Of a stretch of DNA of 49,688 nucleotides, positions 1 to 8,368 are shown in pieces; the stretch's first letter is position 1; the number at the start of each line of letters is the position of its first letter. The position numbers and the translations under genes are program-made. The stretch lies in assembly GCA_002359085.1 (NCBI GenBank), contig DEQB01000035.1, positions 1-49,688 on the forward strand. Reading direction: 5' to 3'. The DNA is from Erysipelothrix sp. UBA3377 (GTDB taxonomy: Bacteria > Bacillota_I > Bacilli_A > Erysipelotrichales > Erysipelotrichaceae). The notes under the pieces were generated by a model that was given only the letters and a program-made list of their open reading frames with translations, ran no database searches and was not told the origin of the DNA.

Positions 1-536
1 TCTTCTCTTTTATAATCAATCAAAGCATCTTGGAAGAGTTGTGAATTCACTGGATCCAATCCAGAGAACGGCTCATCCAAAATTAATATATCCGGTTCAT
101 TTAAAAACGCCTGGGTAATTTGAATTTTTTGTTGGTTACCCTTTGACAGTGTTTCTAACTTTCGATTCAAGTAGTGATCTACTTCAAATCGTTGTGTCCA
201 ATAATTTACAGAAGTTATCGCTTCCTGTCTGGTAGCGCCTCTTAACATCGCAAAATATACGAGTTGGTCCTTGACCGTTGTCTTAGAATACATACCACGT
301 TCCTCTGGCAAGTATCCTATTTTGTGTTTGTTAGAATCGAAGACTTCACCATCCAAAGTGATATTTCCTTCATTGGCTTCAAAAACGTCCATAAGGATCC
401 TAATCGACGTCGTTTTACCGGCACCATTTCTTCCCAAATATCCAAAAATACGTCCGCCATCAACCTCAAAAGATATATCTTTTAAAACATGAAAGTCGTC
501 GAAATATTTATTAATATTCTCAAATCTTAGTTTCAT
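1..536 (-). CDS. ABC transporter ATP-binding protein (5' part; runs off left edge)
   Basis: The reading frame begins at an ATG at 536 and is still open at base 1, so only about the first 178 residues are present. It has the nucleotide-binding fold of a NatA/CcmA-type exporter ATPase: Walker A GRNGAGKTT near residue 35, Q-loop region GYLPEERGMY, signature LSKGNQQ, and Walker B ILILDEPFSGLDP. The protein would sit on the cytoplasmic face and power a partner permease, probably encoded beyond the left edge. An SD-like AAGGAG precedes the ATG inside an inverted repeat (546-571). The substrate cannot be told from this part. NatA-like exporters and bacitracin or YtrB-type transporters share these motifs. 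Confidence 0.9.
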   Translation of the reverse strand, partial: MKLRFENINKYFDDFHVLKDISFEVDGGRIFGYLGRNGAGKTTSIRILMDVFEANEGNITLDGEVFDSNKHKIGYLPEERGMYSKTTVKDQLVYFAMLRGATRQEAITSVNYWTQRFEVDHYLNRKLETLSKGNQQKIQITQAFLNEPDILILDEPFSGLDPVNSQLFQDALIDYKRE

Positions 537-545
537 AAAAAAGCT

Positions 546-571
546 CCTTGTACTACATTCCTAATACAAGG
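546..571 (-). promoter_or_regulatory. Inverted repeat over the RBS of the ABC ATPase gene
   Basis: CCTTGTACTA at 546-555 and TAATACAAGG at 562-571 form 10-bp arms with one mismatch around a 6-base spacer. The arm nearest the gene contains part of its Shine-Dalgarno sequence. It could be an operator for a dimeric repressor, or an mRNA hairpin that hides the ribosome binding site. No regulator gene is visible in the window. Confidence 0.45.
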
Positions 572-635
572 TTACACCATACAACTCGATAATACAAGAA
601 AGTTAAAGTTATATTTTATTAACATTCATTAAATT

Positions 636-1049
636 TTAACGCATAATGCGTCTCCAAACAAGTTTTCGTTCAGGGTGATTTACGTTTGAAAGATACAATA
701 AATCGTCTTCAATTTTAATACTACGTGTCTGGATACTACCCACATATGCATCGATTAGACTCATGTCAACGGATGTGATGAGATGTTGTTTGTCTTCATC
801 AATCACAAAAAATCCGCTGTAGGCATGGTAACCAAAAGCAGCCATTTTCTTTTCGACATCCGTCAAAAACAACCGTGAGTCAATAAACTCAGTTGCCATG
901 ATCTGAACTGAAACACATTTCTGTTTTGTAAACACAATACTTCCCAGTGCATCTTTTCCCAAAGGATATATAATATCCCCTTCTGTATTCTCTGATTGGT
1001 ACTTCACAAGTTCCCAAGAAGTACCCAATAATAATTGTGCTATGTTCAT
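636..1049 (-). CDS. Lipocalin-like domain protein
   Basis: A small protein of 137 residues matching the lipocalin-like (Lipocalin_5) pattern: an N-terminal GTSWELV strand, the IYPLGKDALGSIVFT segment, a central YSGFFVID strand, and a C-terminal LVWRR. No signal peptide or membrane segment is visible, so it is probably cytoplasmic. The ligand is unknown; members of the family are mostly uncharacterised. An in-frame ATG five codons upstream (1064) lacks an SD, whereas GGGG lies seven bases before the ATG at 1049, so the downstream start is preferred. It is a single-gene unit. A candidate extended -10 (TGCTATAAT, -10 at 1104-1109) and an inverted repeat at 1073-1101 lie just upstream. Confidence 0.75.
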   Translation of the reverse strand: MNIAQLLLGTSWELVKYQSENTEGDIIYPLGKDALGSIVFTKQKCVSVQIMATEFIDSRLFLTDVEKKMAAFGYHAYSGFFVIDEDKQHLITSVDMSLIDAYVGSIQTRSIKIEDDLLYLSNVNHPERKLVWRRIMR

Positions 1050-1072
1050 ATCATTACCCCGCATTTCATTTT

Positions 1073-1101
1073 TAGTAAATATCCTTAATTAGAATTTACT
1101 A
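1073..1101 (-). promoter_or_regulatory. Candidate operator downstream of a -10 element
   Basis: TAGTAAAT (1073-1080) and ATTTACTA (1094-1101) are perfect 8-bp inverted arms separated by 13 bases. The repeat starts three bases downstream of the -10 hexamer TATAAT (1104-1109, minus strand), so it covers the likely start of transcription of the lipocalin-like gene. Confidence 0.4.
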
Positions 1102-1191
1102 CAATTATAGCAGTTTTACACAAACATTTTATTCAGGATGAACTTTTATAACTATAATTCAGTAAAACCTGCGTGTTTAGACCATATTATT

Positions 1192-1219
1192 TTGATTTTT
1201 CATAAAAATGAGGTATGAT
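1192..1219 (+). promoter_or_regulatory. Promoter of the DUF1622 gene
   Basis: TTGATT at 1192-1197 and TATGAT at 1214-1219 are separated by 16 bases, a good vegetative promoter. It places the transcript start near 1226, about 20 bases before the ATG at 1246. Confidence 0.65.
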
Positions 1220-1245
1220 TGATTATGCAATCAAAAGGAGAGAAT

Positions 1246-1587
1246 ATGGAACAATTTTTAGAAATTATAATTCATATAAGTGTACTGATTTTAGAAATCA
1301 TTGCTGTCGCAGTTATCGCAATTGGTACTGTAAAGTCAGTCATTATTTTTATTCAAAATTATTTTACTGATAAAGAAAATCAAATCATTCGTGAAATGGC
1401 ATCCAGTATGTCTTTGGCTTTAGAGTTTATTCTTGCAGCTGAGATCTTGGAAACAATGATTGTTGATGATCGCACACAACTCATAACCATGAGTGTACTC
1501 TTAGTCTTAAGAATTATTATAACATTTGTACTTCATTGGGAACTTCGTACCACGGAGTGCCATGAAAACAAATCTTCAGATGAATAA
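1246..1587 (+). CDS. DUF1622 family membrane protein
   Basis: A 113-residue integral membrane protein with three hydrophobic segments: residues about 5-30 (start LEIIIHISVLILEIIAVAV), about 55-72 (AL-EF-ILAAEILE) and about 84-103 (ISVLL-type helix followed by a basic ELR tail). The order and the LALEFILAAEILETM motif fit DUF1622, whose function is unknown. The start at 1246 follows AAAGGAG five bases upstream; an ATG-like extension from 1219 would begin at the promoter's -10 and is rejected. It is monocistronic, with its own promoter and terminator. Confidence 0.8.
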   Translation: MEQFLEIIIHISVLILEIIAVAVIAIGTVKSVIIFIQNYFTDKENQIIREMASSMSLALEFILAAEILETMIVDDRTQLITMSVLLVLRIIITFVLHWELRTTECHENKSSDE

Positions 1588-1592
1588 TAATA

Positions 1593-1621
1593 AAATCCAA
1601 TCTCAGCGGTTGGTTTTTTTT
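1593..1621 (+). terminator. Terminator after the DUF1622 gene
   Basis: A short CCAA/TTGG stem closes a loop and is followed by eight T. The stem is weak but lies directly after the stop codon. Confidence 0.5.
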
Positions 1622-1636
1622 ATGCTCGTAATATAA

Positions 1637-1664
1637 ATAAAAAACCTTACTGTTAAGTAAGGCT
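1637..1664 (-). terminator. Terminator of tRNA-Leu
   Basis: On the minus strand CCTTACT-TAAC-AGTAAGG is a perfect 7-bp hairpin followed by TTTTTT, 12 bases after the tRNA CCA end. Confidence 0.85.
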
Positions 1665-1674
1665 TTAATTTTCA

Positions 1675-1761
1675 TGGTACCCGAAGACGGACTTGAACCG
1701 TCATGAGTTTTACCTCGCTGGATTTTGAGTCCAGTGTGTCTACCGATTCCACCATTCGGGC
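1675..1761 (-). tRNA. tRNA-Leu (anticodon CAA)
   Basis: The 87-base minus-strand sequence folds as a class II tRNA. The acceptor arm GCCCGAA pairs with TTCGGGT. The anticodon stem CTGGA/TCCAG holds the loop CTCAAAA (anticodon CAA, reading UUG). A long variable arm follows, then the T-arm GACGG-TTCAAGT-CCGTC. Discriminator A and CCA are encoded. Confidence 0.97.
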
Positions 1762-1773
1762 AACTGCTCTATT

Positions 1774-1802
1774 ATAATACTACTAATAATTGATTTAGAC
1801 AA
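1774..1802 (-). promoter_or_regulatory. Promoter of tRNA-Leu
   Basis: On the minus strand TTGTCT (1797-1802) and TATTAT (1774-1779) are 17 bases apart, ending about 12 bases before the tRNA 5' end. Confidence 0.65.
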
Positions 1803-1850
1803 TACCTTTTTTAAAAATATTGTAGTTTTACAACATAAATTTAGGTAAAG

Positions 1851-1885
1851 AAACGGACCCAAGCAAAATCACTTCGGTCCGTTTT
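1851..1885 (-). terminator. Terminator after ftsK
   Basis: The arms AACGGACC and GGTCCGTT form an 8-bp stem just downstream of the ftsK stop codon. The T-rich tract on the minus strand is short (TTTC), and the hairpin could also act on the plus strand (GTTTTAA). Confidence 0.6.
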
Positions 1886-1891
1886 AATATA

Positions 1892-4150
1892 TCATTCAGT
1901 TTCTTGCAATCTTTGGTAAGCATCAAGACTCTCATAAAAGATTTCACGCGGTTTTGCGCCCTGTTGAGAACCAATGATTCCCTGTTGTTCCAAAGCGTGC
2001 ATAATACGTGCAGCGCGATTGTATCCGATACCAAAGTAGGTTTGAAGATTAGAAGTTGAAGCGCGCTGTGAACTTATGACATGTTCCAACGCCTGTTCAT
2101 ATAGTTCATCTTCCATACCCTTTTGTTGACCTGTGGTTTCTGTAGGTGTCATGGCTTCCTCAAATGTATTATCAAATTGAGGATCTGCTTGTTCAGAAGC
2201 ATATTTGGCTAATTTCTCAACCTCAGCATCTGAAACATAAGCACCTTGAACACGTGTCGGACTGGGAGCGCCCATTGGGATATAAAGCATGTCGCCATAC
2301 CCTAATAATTTCTCAGCGCCTGTGGCATCTAAAATCGTTCTAGAATCAACTGCACTGGATACCGCAAATGCGATCCGACTGGGTATGTTGGCTTTAATTA
2401 CACCTGTAACAACATCCACAGACGGACGTTGGGTTGCCACAATTAAATGAATACCAGCTGCACGTGCAAGTTGGGTGATACGTTGAATTGACGTCTCAAC
2501 TTCCTTACCCGCAACCGCCATCAAGTCTGCCAACTCATCAATAATAACCACAATCCATGGCATCGCTTCAAGTGACTCATCTGTTTTTGATTTTTCGTTA
2601 TAAGCACTCATGTTACGAACACCCTGTGAAGAGAACGTTTCATAACGTTGTTCCATCTCAACCACAATTTTTTGAAGTGCCGCAGCCGCTTGATGCGGAT
2701 CGGTCACAACTGGAGTTAAAAGATGTGGAATATCAACATAAGGCGTAAATTCAACCTTCTTAGGATCAATCAAAACCAATTTAAGTTCTTCTGGATGTTT
2801 ACTAATCAACAGTGAAGAAATAATACTATTGATGGAAACACTTTTACCACTACCAGTTGCTCCCGCAATTAAAAGGTGGGGCATTTTATTGAGTGCAATA
2901 CTGATGGATTCACCCATTAAGTTCTTACCCAATGCCACCCAAATATTTTCTTTTTCGTAAAACTGAGACGTATTCAAGACAATTTCTTTCAAACGCACTG
3001 GTACTGTCTCTTCATTGGGAATTTCTATCCCCACTGCTGGACGTCCAGGAATGGGTGCCTCAATACGCAATGACGTAACCGCCAACTCCATCATGATGTT
3101 ATCTTGAATGGAACCAATACGACTGATTTTAACATTACTATCCGGCTTAATCTCAAACTTCGTGACAGAAGGACCGATATGAATATCCACCAATTCAGCT
3201 TCAATCCCAAATTGCTCCAGAACTTCAATAACACGCTTACCACGCTCTTTTGCGGAATTACTATTCGCTGTGGAACGACCCTTTTTACCCACACTATCAA
3301 GTAAAGATAAGGGCGGCAGTTGATAATTAGAGAACTTGCGTTTTTCCTTATCACTTCCAGATTTTTTATCATCTTCAGTTAAATCAAAACGAACACGATC
3401 ATCTTCAACAATTGTGATCGGTTGTGGATGTATTTTGGGTTCAGATTTATCATCTGTTACATCAATAAAATTAGCCGTCACATCATTGGGTTGTACTGCT
3501 ACTTCAGGTTCATCCAACATCAAGTCGATCGGATCAACTTCAACGTCATCCTTAGCAGGTAAAAGTTTTTTAAAAAATCGTCCAAACCCTTTGATGAAGG
3601 AGAAAAAGTATCCCAAAACACGCTTAACACCTTCAAAGATTCTTTGAGGTGTCAACAATAAGAACGTTGCGACCAAACCCAGAAATACATTAACGATAAT
3701 GGTTCCGGTTCTATCAAATAGAAATGAACTGACTGCATAGAATATAGCGCCAAGAATACCACCATAAGCATTCGTTTCAAAATCAGAATAAACGTTCTTT
3801 ATGATCGAGAAATAATAGCGAACGACTTCGCCCCCAACCATCTTTTGAACAATTGGGAATGCCAATACGTTCAGTAAGATAACAATAAATATCAGCATTG
3901 CAATCCAAATTCTCTGTGGTACTTTTTTAAACTTTTTAGGATCAATCAAATAAAAGAGAATGAGTGCAATGAGCAAGCCAAAGAATACTTGAGGATAAGC
4001 TCCAAAAAGCACTCTAAAAGATCCAAATAAAAATCTTCCAACAAATCCTAACTGAAATATACCAATAACCGCAAATACTGCAATCGCGAGTAATAGCGTA
4101 TATTTCTTTGCGTCTTCACGCATTTGTTTTTTACTTCTTCTTCGACTCAA
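1892..4150 (-). CDS. ftsK: DNA translocase FtsK/SpoIIIE
   Basis: A septal, ATP-driven DNA pump that moves chromosome ends through the closing division septum. The 752 residues include an N-terminal membrane region with about four to five helices (residues 17-170), an acidic/variable linker (about 200-290), and the RecA-like motor. The motor has Walker A GATGSGKS at 430-437, Walker B VVIIDELADLM, and TQRPSVDVVTGVIKANIPSR. A C-terminal winged-helix gamma domain (about 690-745) reads DNA polarity sequences. The start is a TTG at 4150 preceded by GAGGTG seven bases upstream. It is the last gene of the rny-ymdB-rnjB-ftsK unit, 11 bases after rnjB, in the same neighbourhood as Bacillus spoIIIE. The FtsK name is used because no sporulation genes are nearby. 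Confidence 0.95.
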   Translation of the reverse strand: MSRRRSKKQMREDAKKYTLLLAIAVFAVIGIFQLGFVGRFLFGSFRVLFGAYPQVFFGLLIALILFYLIDPKKFKKVPQRIWIAMLIFIVILLNVLAFPIVQKMVGGEVVRYYFSIIKNVYSDFETNAYGGILGAIFYAVSSFLFDRTGTIIVNVFLGLVATFLLLTPQRIFEGVKRVLGYFFSFIKGFGRFFKKLLPAKDDVEVDPIDLMLDEPEVAVQPNDVTANFIDVTDDKSEPKIHPQPITIVEDDRVRFDLTEDDKKSGSDKEKRKFSNYQLPPLSLLDSVGKKGRSTANSNSAKERGKRVIEVLEQFGIEAELVDIHIGPSVTKFEIKPDSNVKISRIGSIQDNIMMELAVTSLRIEAPIPGRPAVGIEIPNEETVPVRLKEIVLNTSQFYEKENIWVALGKNLMGESISIALNKMPHLLIAGATGSGKSVSINSIISSLLISKHPEELKLVLIDPKKVEFTPYVDIPHLLTPVVTDPHQAAAALQKIVVEMEQRYETFSSQGVRNMSAYNEKSKTDESLEAMPWIVVIIDELADLMAVAGKEVETSIQRITQLARAAGIHLIVATQRPSVDVVTGVIKANIPSRIAFAVSSAVDSRTILDATGAEKLLGYGDMLYIPMGAPSPTRVQGAYVSDAEVEKLAKYASEQADPQFDNTFEEAMTPTETTGQQKGMEDELYEQALEHVISSQRASTSNLQTYFGIGYNRAARIMHALEQQGIIGSQQGAKPREIFYESLDAYQRLQETE

Positions 4151-4161
4151 TTTAACACACC

Positions 4162-5823
4162 TCAGAGATTTACTTCTATAATCACAGGCATAACCATCGG
4201 TCTTTTACCTGTTTCTTTAAATACATATTTTGAGATTTGATCACGGGCATCATTACGGACCGCAACATTATCAAAACGATTCTCTTTGCGCGCTTTTTCA
4301 ACCGTGCGCTCTAAAATATGACCCACTTCATTCATGATGTTTTCAGAACTTCTAATATAAATAACACCTCTTGATTGAACATCGGGTCCCCCAATGATTT
4401 CTTTAGTCTTATGATCAATCACAAGACCCGCAATAATTGCACCATCGGTAGCCAACGTTTTACGATCTCTTAAAACAAGGCTTGAGGTATCCAAGTTATC
4501 TTTACCATCAATCAAGACCTCATCTAAAGCAACTTTATCAAAGCTTTCAATGTGATTACCATTTTCAAAAGTAGCCACTTCACCATTGTCTAAAACCACA
4601 ACATTTTTTGCAAGGAAATCCATATCAAAAGCAATGTCGGCGTTCTTAATAAGGTTTAAATATGACCCTTTAAGCGGTACATAGTATTTGGGTTTCATCA
4701 TTGATAGCATCATCTTGATATCTTCAATTGATGCGTGCATTGCGGAAACTTCACGATAGTTTAAAGATACAACTCGGACACCATCTTTAAATAGTTCGTC
4801 CTCCATCGCCGCTGCAACCCTTTCGGTTCCTGGAACAATCGGTGAAGCAATGATCACTGTATCCTTAGGATCCAGTTTAATCCGTGCATCTTCACCACTC
4901 GCAATTCTATGCATACTTCTAAAGACATCTGGTCCTGTATTTGAGACAATCACCACCACATTATCCATCTTATTATTAAAATGCTCAGGGCTGACTTCTA
5001 CTTCCTTAGGAATTTTATAATATCCCAATTTATCCAAATGATTTAATATTTTTCTTTGTGACTCATTCGCAAAGAATACACGACGACGATACTTTTTCGC
5101 CATCTCAACCACTTCAATTAAACGATAAATATTTTGGTCATAAAGCGTCGTAAAAATACGACCTTCACTTTCCTCAAACACGCGATCAATGCGACTTGAG
5201 ATTCGATGGGTTGGGGATGTAAAACCAGATTTGTCTGCCGTTATAGATTCAACGGTTAATATAAATACACCTTTCTTCCCAATTTCAGCGAGATCAGAAA
5301 TGTCGCAGCTAAAACTCTCACCTTTCGCATCAAAGTCAATCACGAATTCTGATGAATGAACGATATATCCTTGATCTGTATCGATAGCAATCCCAAAAGT
5401 ATCAGGGATAGAATGCGTTAAACCAAAGGTTCTTATTGAACGCTTTCCAATTTTGAATTGTCCGCTACGTTTGATCTCATGAATTTCGACATTCTTTATT
5501 TTATGTTCTTGTAGCACATCTTTAATCATTAAAGACGTTAGGGGTGTTGTATAAACTGGAATGCGTACATCTTTTAAAAGATATGGCAAAGCCCCCATCA
5601 CATCATCATGACCGTGTGTTATAAAAATCGCTTTGATGCGGTTTTTATTTTCAATTAAATACGTAAAGTCAGGAATAATAATCTCTACCCCTAACACTTC
5701 ACTGCTCTCTGGGTAACGAACACCCGCATCGACCACATAAATTTCTTGATCAATTTCAATAACGGAACTGTTTTTTCCGTGCTCATCGTTGCCACCCAGT
5801 GTAAAAAAACGAATTTTTTCCAT
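4162..5823 (-). CDS. rnjB: RNase J2-type protein, probably catalytically weak
   Basis: A metallo-beta-lactamase/beta-CASP family RNase J paralogue of 553 residues, expected to work in mRNA decay with an RNase J1 partner. The fold marks are present: VVDAG (31-35), THSIPDTFGIA (136-146) and the beta-CASP and C-terminal regions. Metal-site motifs are altered. HxHxDH reads HGHDDV (70-75), the TGDFKFD-like strand reads HSSEFVIDF, the SDSTNA-like segment reads TVESIT, and the late VHGEYR motif reads LKGSYL. The HGHDDVMGALPYLL form follows the Bacillus J2 pattern (HGHADAIGALPYL as I recall it) rather than J1. It lies 12 bases after ymdB, with AAGGAG before the ATG. Synteny with pgsA/recA/rny/spoIIIE also supports the J2 assignment. 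Confidence 0.85.
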   Translation of the reverse strand: MEKIRFFTLGGNDEHGKNSSVIEIDQEIYVVDAGVRYPESSEVLGVEIIIPDFTYLIENKNRIKAIFITHGHDDVMGALPYLLKDVRIPVYTTPLTSLMIKDVLQEHKIKNVEIHEIKRSGQFKIGKRSIRTFGLTHSIPDTFGIAIDTDQGYIVHSSEFVIDFDAKGESFSCDISDLAEIGKKGVFILTVESITADKSGFTSPTHRISSRIDRVFEESEGRIFTTLYDQNIYRLIEVVEMAKKYRRRVFFANESQRKILNHLDKLGYYKIPKEVEVSPEHFNNKMDNVVVIVSNTGPDVFRSMHRIASGEDARIKLDPKDTVIIASPIVPGTERVAAAMEDELFKDGVRVVSLNYREVSAMHASIEDIKMMLSMMKPKYYVPLKGSYLNLIKNADIAFDMDFLAKNVVVLDNGEVATFENGNHIESFDKVALDEVLIDGKDNLDTSSLVLRDRKTLATDGAIIAGLVIDHKTKEIIGGPDVQSRGVIYIRSSENIMNEVGHILERTVEKARKENRFDNVAVRNDARDQISKYVFKETGKRPMVMPVIIEVNL

Positions 5824-5835
5824 AGTAACTCCTTA

Positions 5836-6603
5836 TCATTTTCTTGTAATTCTCATGATGTCTGTAGACAACATGGTTTCATCATCGATCGTAATTAGGA
5901 CTGCATTTAGGAAGCTTTCTCCAGAGCCAACTTCATAATACGTTCTAACACCATCAATTATATTTTCTTTCAATTCATTAAAATCACGACCGATAATAGA
6001 ATCCAATGCACCACACATACCCACATCGGTTATGTACGCAACATTTCCTATTAAACGCTCATCTGCAGTTTGAACATGGGTATGGGTTCCCACGAGTGCA
6101 TCGATTTCATCTTTATACAGTGTAGCAAAAAACATCTTCTCACTGGTTGATTCTGCATGGAAATCAACAAAATAGTAATCTGCTTCAACATGATCTAAGA
6201 CATATTCCATATATTTGTAAGGTTTATCACCCACGCGGTTCATAAATGCCTCCCCATAAAGGTTGACGACACAAATTAACCGATCATTCACATGATACAC
6301 TTTATAATAATTCCCAAAATCAACGGGATCAATATTCGCAGGAATCAGTAAATGTTCACATTCATCATAAAAGTCATAAATTTCACTTTTAGCGAAGGTA
6401 TGATTCCCCATCGTAACCACATTAACGCCCAATTGAATCAGTTGATTATAAATCCTTTTGGTGATGCCTTTTCCATGGGCGGCATTTTCACCATTTGCGA
6501 TTACAAAATCAACATTGTAATCTTCTATCAACGTAGACAAATGGTCAGCAACAATTTGCCGACCACTTGAACCTACTATATCACCAATAAAAAGCAATTT
6601 CAT
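5836..6603 (-). CDS. ymdB: YmdB family metallophosphoesterase
   Basis: A 255-residue cytoplasmic phosphodiesterase of the YmdB family (2',3'-cyclic nucleotide phosphodiesterase activity is reported for the family). All metal-binding motifs are visible: GDIVG near the N-terminus, NGEN, MGNHTF, DFHAE and GTHTHVQTADE. The ATG overlaps the rny stop codon as TAATG, so the two are translationally coupled. This pairing is conserved in Gram-positive bacteria and suggests a shared role in RNA turnover and colony or biofilm behaviour. Length is normal for the family. Confidence 0.95.
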   Translation of the reverse strand: MKLLFIGDIVGSSGRQIVADHLSTLIEDYNVDFVIANGENAAHGKGITKRIYNQLIQLGVNVVTMGNHTFAKSEIYDFYDECEHLLIPANIDPVDFGNYYKVYHVNDRLICVVNLYGEAFMNRVGDKPYKYMEYVLDHVEADYYFVDFHAESTSEKMFFATLYKDEIDALVGTHTHVQTADERLIGNVAYITDVGMCGALDSIIGRDFNELKENIIDGVRTYYEVGSGESFLNAVLITIDDETMLSTDIMRITRK

Positions 6604-8156
6604 TACTTCGCAAGCTCCTGTGCTCTTAATTCACGAATAACGGTAACCTTGATTTGTCCAGGGTATGTCATTTCTTCTTCAATTTGAGTTTTAATTTCAC
6701 GAGCAAGCTTTGTAGTTTGTAGGTCATCAATCTTATTTGGGATAACCATAACTCTAAGCTCACGACCTGCTGAAATCGCAAACGCTCTTTCAACACCTTC
6801 TTTGGTAGTGGCGATTGCTTCGAGATCTTCAAGTCTTTGAATATAATTTTCAAATGACTCATAGCGCGCTCCAGGTCTTGCAGCACTGATGGTATCAGCT
6901 GCTTGTACCAATACGGAGATCACACTGGTAGCCGGCGTATCACCGTGGTGAGACGCAATTGCATTGATAACTACAGGATGTTCATTTCCTTTTTTAGCCA
7001 AACGAACTCCCAGTTCAACGTGACTTCCTTCCATTTCAAAATCAAGTCCTTTACCGATGTCATGGAAAAGACCAGCACGCTTCGCAAGTTTGGCATTCAA
7101 ACCCAACTCAGAAGCCATCATACCTGCCAAATGCGCAACCTCAATTGAGTGTTGTAATGCATTTTGGCCATATGAATAACGATATTTCAAACGACCCAAA
7201 ACGGTCACCAATTCTTTATTAACTTTACTGATACCTAAATCAAACAAAGTATCTTGTCCAGTTTTAATAATAACACTGTGTAAATCCTTTTGTGCTTTGG
7301 ATACAACTTCTTCAATACGACCCGGTTGAATACGTCCATCTTGAATTAATGTTTCAAGAGAAATCTTAGCGATTTCACGACGAATCGGATCAAATGAAGA
7401 GACTGTAATAATCTCAGGTGTATCATCTATAATCAAATCGACACCGGTTGCCTGTTCAAAAGCACGGATGTTACGACCTTCACGTCCAATAATACGACCT
7501 TTCATGTCTTCATTGGGCAATGTAACAAGAGATGATGTGTTTTGAGTCACAACATCTTGTGAATATTTTGAGATTGCAAGAGAAATTATGTTCTTCGCAA
7601 GGTTCTCAGCATTTTCATGCGCCTGTTCTTCTTGTTCTTTAATATACGCAAGCATTTCATGTTCCGTTCTTTTTTCAACGATATCAAACAATTCTGCTTT
7701 CGCATCATCAACTGTTAATGCAGTAATTCTTTCCAATTCTTGGACTTGGATATCCAAGTGTTTCTCTAATTCTTCTTCCTTCTTATCTAGTACTTGTTTT
7801 TTCGATTCTAATTGTTGCTGGGTTCTTTGTAAACCCTTCTCTTTTTCAGTCAAATTTTCGTCTTTAAAATTTAAACTGTCTTCTCTACGACTCAGTTTAT
7901 TTTCAAATTCTGACAATTCTTTCTGTTGTGATTTCAACTCTTTTTCAGCATTTAATTTAATTTCATAACTTTGTGTCTTTGCTTCCAGAGTTGCTTGACG
8001 CACTATGTTTTCAGCTTGTGAATTCGCGTCCTCAATAATTCTTAGAGATTCTTTTTTAGCTCTACTTAAACCAATTTTATTAATAACAAAAAATATAATT
8101 GTCATTACGATAAATACAATAATACCAGTTAAGAGGGCCATCATTTTTTCATCCAT
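6603..8156 (-). CDS. rny: Ribonuclease Y
   Basis: The membrane-anchored endoribonuclease that starts bulk mRNA decay. The 517 residues have an N-terminal transmembrane helix (about 7-27), a long charged coiled coil (about 30-195), a KH RNA-binding domain with GRIIGREGRNIRAFE, and an HD phosphohydrolase domain with HSIEVAHLAG and LFHDIGKGLD. The C-terminus TYPGQIKVTVIRE is typical. The ATG at 8156 follows GGGAG seven bases upstream. It has its own strong promoter (8199-8227) and heads the unit rny-ymdB-rnjB-ftsK. Confidence 0.97.
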   Translation of the reverse strand: MDEKMMALLTGIIVFIVMTIIFFVINKIGLSRAKKESLRIIEDANSQAENIVRQATLEAKTQSYEIKLNAEKELKSQQKELSEFENKLSRREDSLNFKDENLTEKEKGLQRTQQQLESKKQVLDKKEEELEKHLDIQVQELERITALTVDDAKAELFDIVEKRTEHEMLAYIKEQEEQAHENAENLAKNIISLAISKYSQDVVTQNTSSLVTLPNEDMKGRIIGREGRNIRAFEQATGVDLIIDDTPEIITVSSFDPIRREIAKISLETLIQDGRIQPGRIEEVVSKAQKDLHSVIIKTGQDTLFDLGISKVNKELVTVLGRLKYRYSYGQNALQHSIEVAHLAGMMASELGLNAKLAKRAGLFHDIGKGLDFEMEGSHVELGVRLAKKGNEHPVVINAIASHHGDTPATSVISVLVQAADTISAARPGARYESFENYIQRLEDLEAIATTKEGVERAFAISAGRELRVMVIPNKIDDLQTTKLAREIKTQIEEEMTYPGQIKVTVIRELRAQELAK

Positions 8157-8198
8157 ATGTATGCTCCCATCTTAATTAATTAGTTTCCTAATAAGTAA

Positions 8199-8227
8199 AT
8201 TATACTTGATTTACTTATATTTCACAA
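8199..8227 (-). promoter_or_regulatory. Promoter of the rny operon
   Basis: On the minus strand TTGTGA (8222-8227) and a consensus TATAAT (8199-8204) are exactly 17 bases apart, about 43 bases before the rny ATG. The rest of the recA-rny gap (8228-8338) shows no other clear element. Confidence 0.8.
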
Positions 8228-8338
8228 GGAAAAATGTATGGTTGGGTACAACTGATATTTTTTTATTTGTTTTATACATGAGAATCATTTTATTGAAGAC
8301 TCAAACTTTAAAAATACAGACGCTCTTTTCTCACCAAA

Positions 8339-8368
8339 ATAAAAAAAAGCAAAACTTTCGTTTCGCTT
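8339..8368 (-). terminator. Terminator after recA
   Basis: AAGCGAAAC-GAAA-GTTTTGCTT, with one G:U pair and a GAAA tetraloop, is followed by a run of T. The first arm overlaps the recA stop codon. Confidence 0.85.

Noticed and set aside
588..636. Terminator after the lipocalin-like gene
   Set aside because: The region is AT-rich with only poor hairpins and no clear T run.
4162..5823. Frameshift or decay of an RNase J1 gene
   Set aside because: The frame is full length, well spaced in the operon and follows the RNase J2 pattern; it is a divergent paralogue, not a pseudogene.
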